This document shows, in pieces, positions 63,017 to 64,000 of a DNA stretch of 64,000 nt. The notes under the pieces were generated by a model. That model was not told where the DNA came from. It searched no databases and saw only the letters and a list, made by a program, of their open reading frames with translations. This stretch comes from Amphirosellinia nigrospora (lineage: Eukaryota; Ascomycota; Sordariomycetes; Xylariales; Xylariaceae), in assembly GCA_004123355.1 (NCBI GenBank), contig SCHM01000005.1, positions 186,001 through 250,000 on the forward strand, in the 5' to 3' direction. Position 1 is the stretch's first letter, and each line of letters starts with the position of its first letter. A program made the translations under genes and the position numbers.

Positions 63017-64000
63017 GTTACTGCAGTTTCTATTTCTACTACCTTACAAAATAGTCTCGCGGGAAGCCAACAGATATATGTGTGTCGCAGGTCGCTAGGT
63101 ACTTGTCTTAAAAGTTATCTCATATGAGTCACGATCGACTGACACTAGCGGTTATGAAATAAAGCTTCGTAATCAACTACGCGCGAGAGGCTACAGAGCT
63201 GAGCACTGGTAGACTGGGCGGCAGAGATAAAGGGGTAAATACGCCGCCGATACTGTATCAAGAAGGACTCTAATAAGAGAGAGGTCTATTGATTAAAGGT
63301 AACATATTTAAATTCACGACATAACAATAACGCTCGAGACATGCCAAACAATCTAGCTAGCAATGGTAGATTACTCGACTCCTTTTCTGAATTGCTTGAG
63401 TTTATTCCTTTATCGTTTCCTACCTGTGCTAGATGTAGAGGCTAGTACCTACGCCCTGCCTAGGTATGGGCTAGTCGCACTACACCACAATACTTCGACC
63501 CTATCAGTAACCAATCCGCATTCTAGAAGCTGAACATGGCATCAGGATATAGAGTTACAACTAGACAGACCTCAGGGCAAATCTACTGAGCCTAAAAACG
63601 ACCTCCGACCACTACCCATTTACAAAACAACACTATGGTGATAGCTAAGTTTAATATCACCTACCTGGCACCAAGTGGGAAATACAAATCCCTTTTAGTT
63701 CGAAATACAACGAAACCACCACCACCAAATACCCACAAACGATCCGCACATCACGCGGAAACGCATACAGGGAAAACCAGAGGCTGCTTGATATCTCAAC
63801 TTCTTCAGCAAACATCACCCAACTGAGTTCAGGAGTTTCATAACACCATCCACAGTCTACCCAACATCACAAGAGCTCACCACCAAGGCAATAACCAGCG
63901 CCCAACACTAGCTCGATAGTTGTATATGATATACATGTCTTGTCAGTTCCAACTACCTAGGTAGATTCCCAGCATATGGCAACTAAAAATGTCTCTTGAC
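63017..64000. other. Intergenic, no supported gene
   Basis: Final kilobase after the receptor gene. Only a 63-codon frame at 63635-63826 occurs, and it has no support. Confidence 0.55.

Overview
The window is nuclear DNA from a filamentous ascomycete (Pezizomycotina). The evidence is short introns of about 50-120 nt with GTAAGT-like donors and TACTAAC-like branch sites, a highly reducing polyketide synthase (HR-PKS), a CFEM/GPI protein, a fungal rhodopsin-fold membrane protein, an NB-ARC/TPR incompatibility-type receptor, and two multi-kilobase blocks turned into extreme AT-rich, ORF-free DNA in the way repeat-induced point mutation (RIP) does. No genus can be fixed from the sequence alone.

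Layout. 0-1 kb: end of a fungal rhodopsin-domain (SAT4-type) membrane protein. 2.3-26 kb: a probable secondary-metabolite cluster with a GMC oxidoreductase (+), a class I methyltransferase (-), an HR-PKS (+; KS-AT-DH-CMeT-ER-KR-ACP) and a short-chain dehydrogenase (+). The AT domain of the PKS is split by an 8.9-kb AT-rich element (9573-18485) with matching TAGGGTTYGGA ends and an 8-bp target duplication, which suggests a hAT-type DNA transposon mutated by RIP. 26.4-27.9 kb: an alanyl-tRNA-editing-like gene (-). 28.5-39.9 kb: a gene (-) whose product starts with a STAND-type fungal N-terminal domain and has a disordered charged tail. It is split by a second AT-rich block (about 31.4-38.1 kb), an LTR-retroelement fossil that contains an 811-bp fold-back element. 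41.9-50.9 kb: a hypothetical protein with a GQ-WIDG/RQFV motif, a small membrane/coiled-coil protein, a class V aminotransferase (-), an apparently intact CHIP-type TPR/U-box ubiquitin ligase (-) and a degenerate gene. 53-54 kb: a CFEM GPI-anchored wall protein (-). 54.1-58.6 kb: gene-free DNA with a repeated module. 58.7-63 kb: a SesB-like hydrolase / NB-ARC / TPR receptor (+) with about twelve TPR-like units of 41 residues, three of them almost identical.

How it fits together. The KS-to-ACP enzyme with the oxidoreductase, methyltransferase and SDR is a plausible pathway for a reduced, C-methylated polyketide, and the transposon makes it non-functional in this strain. Many host genes, including housekeeping-type ones, also carry one-base frame breaks, many at short homopolymer runs and with almost no substitution-type stop codons. 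That pattern may reflect assembly consensus error rather than real decay, so 'pseudogene' labels outside the two large insertions are provisional.
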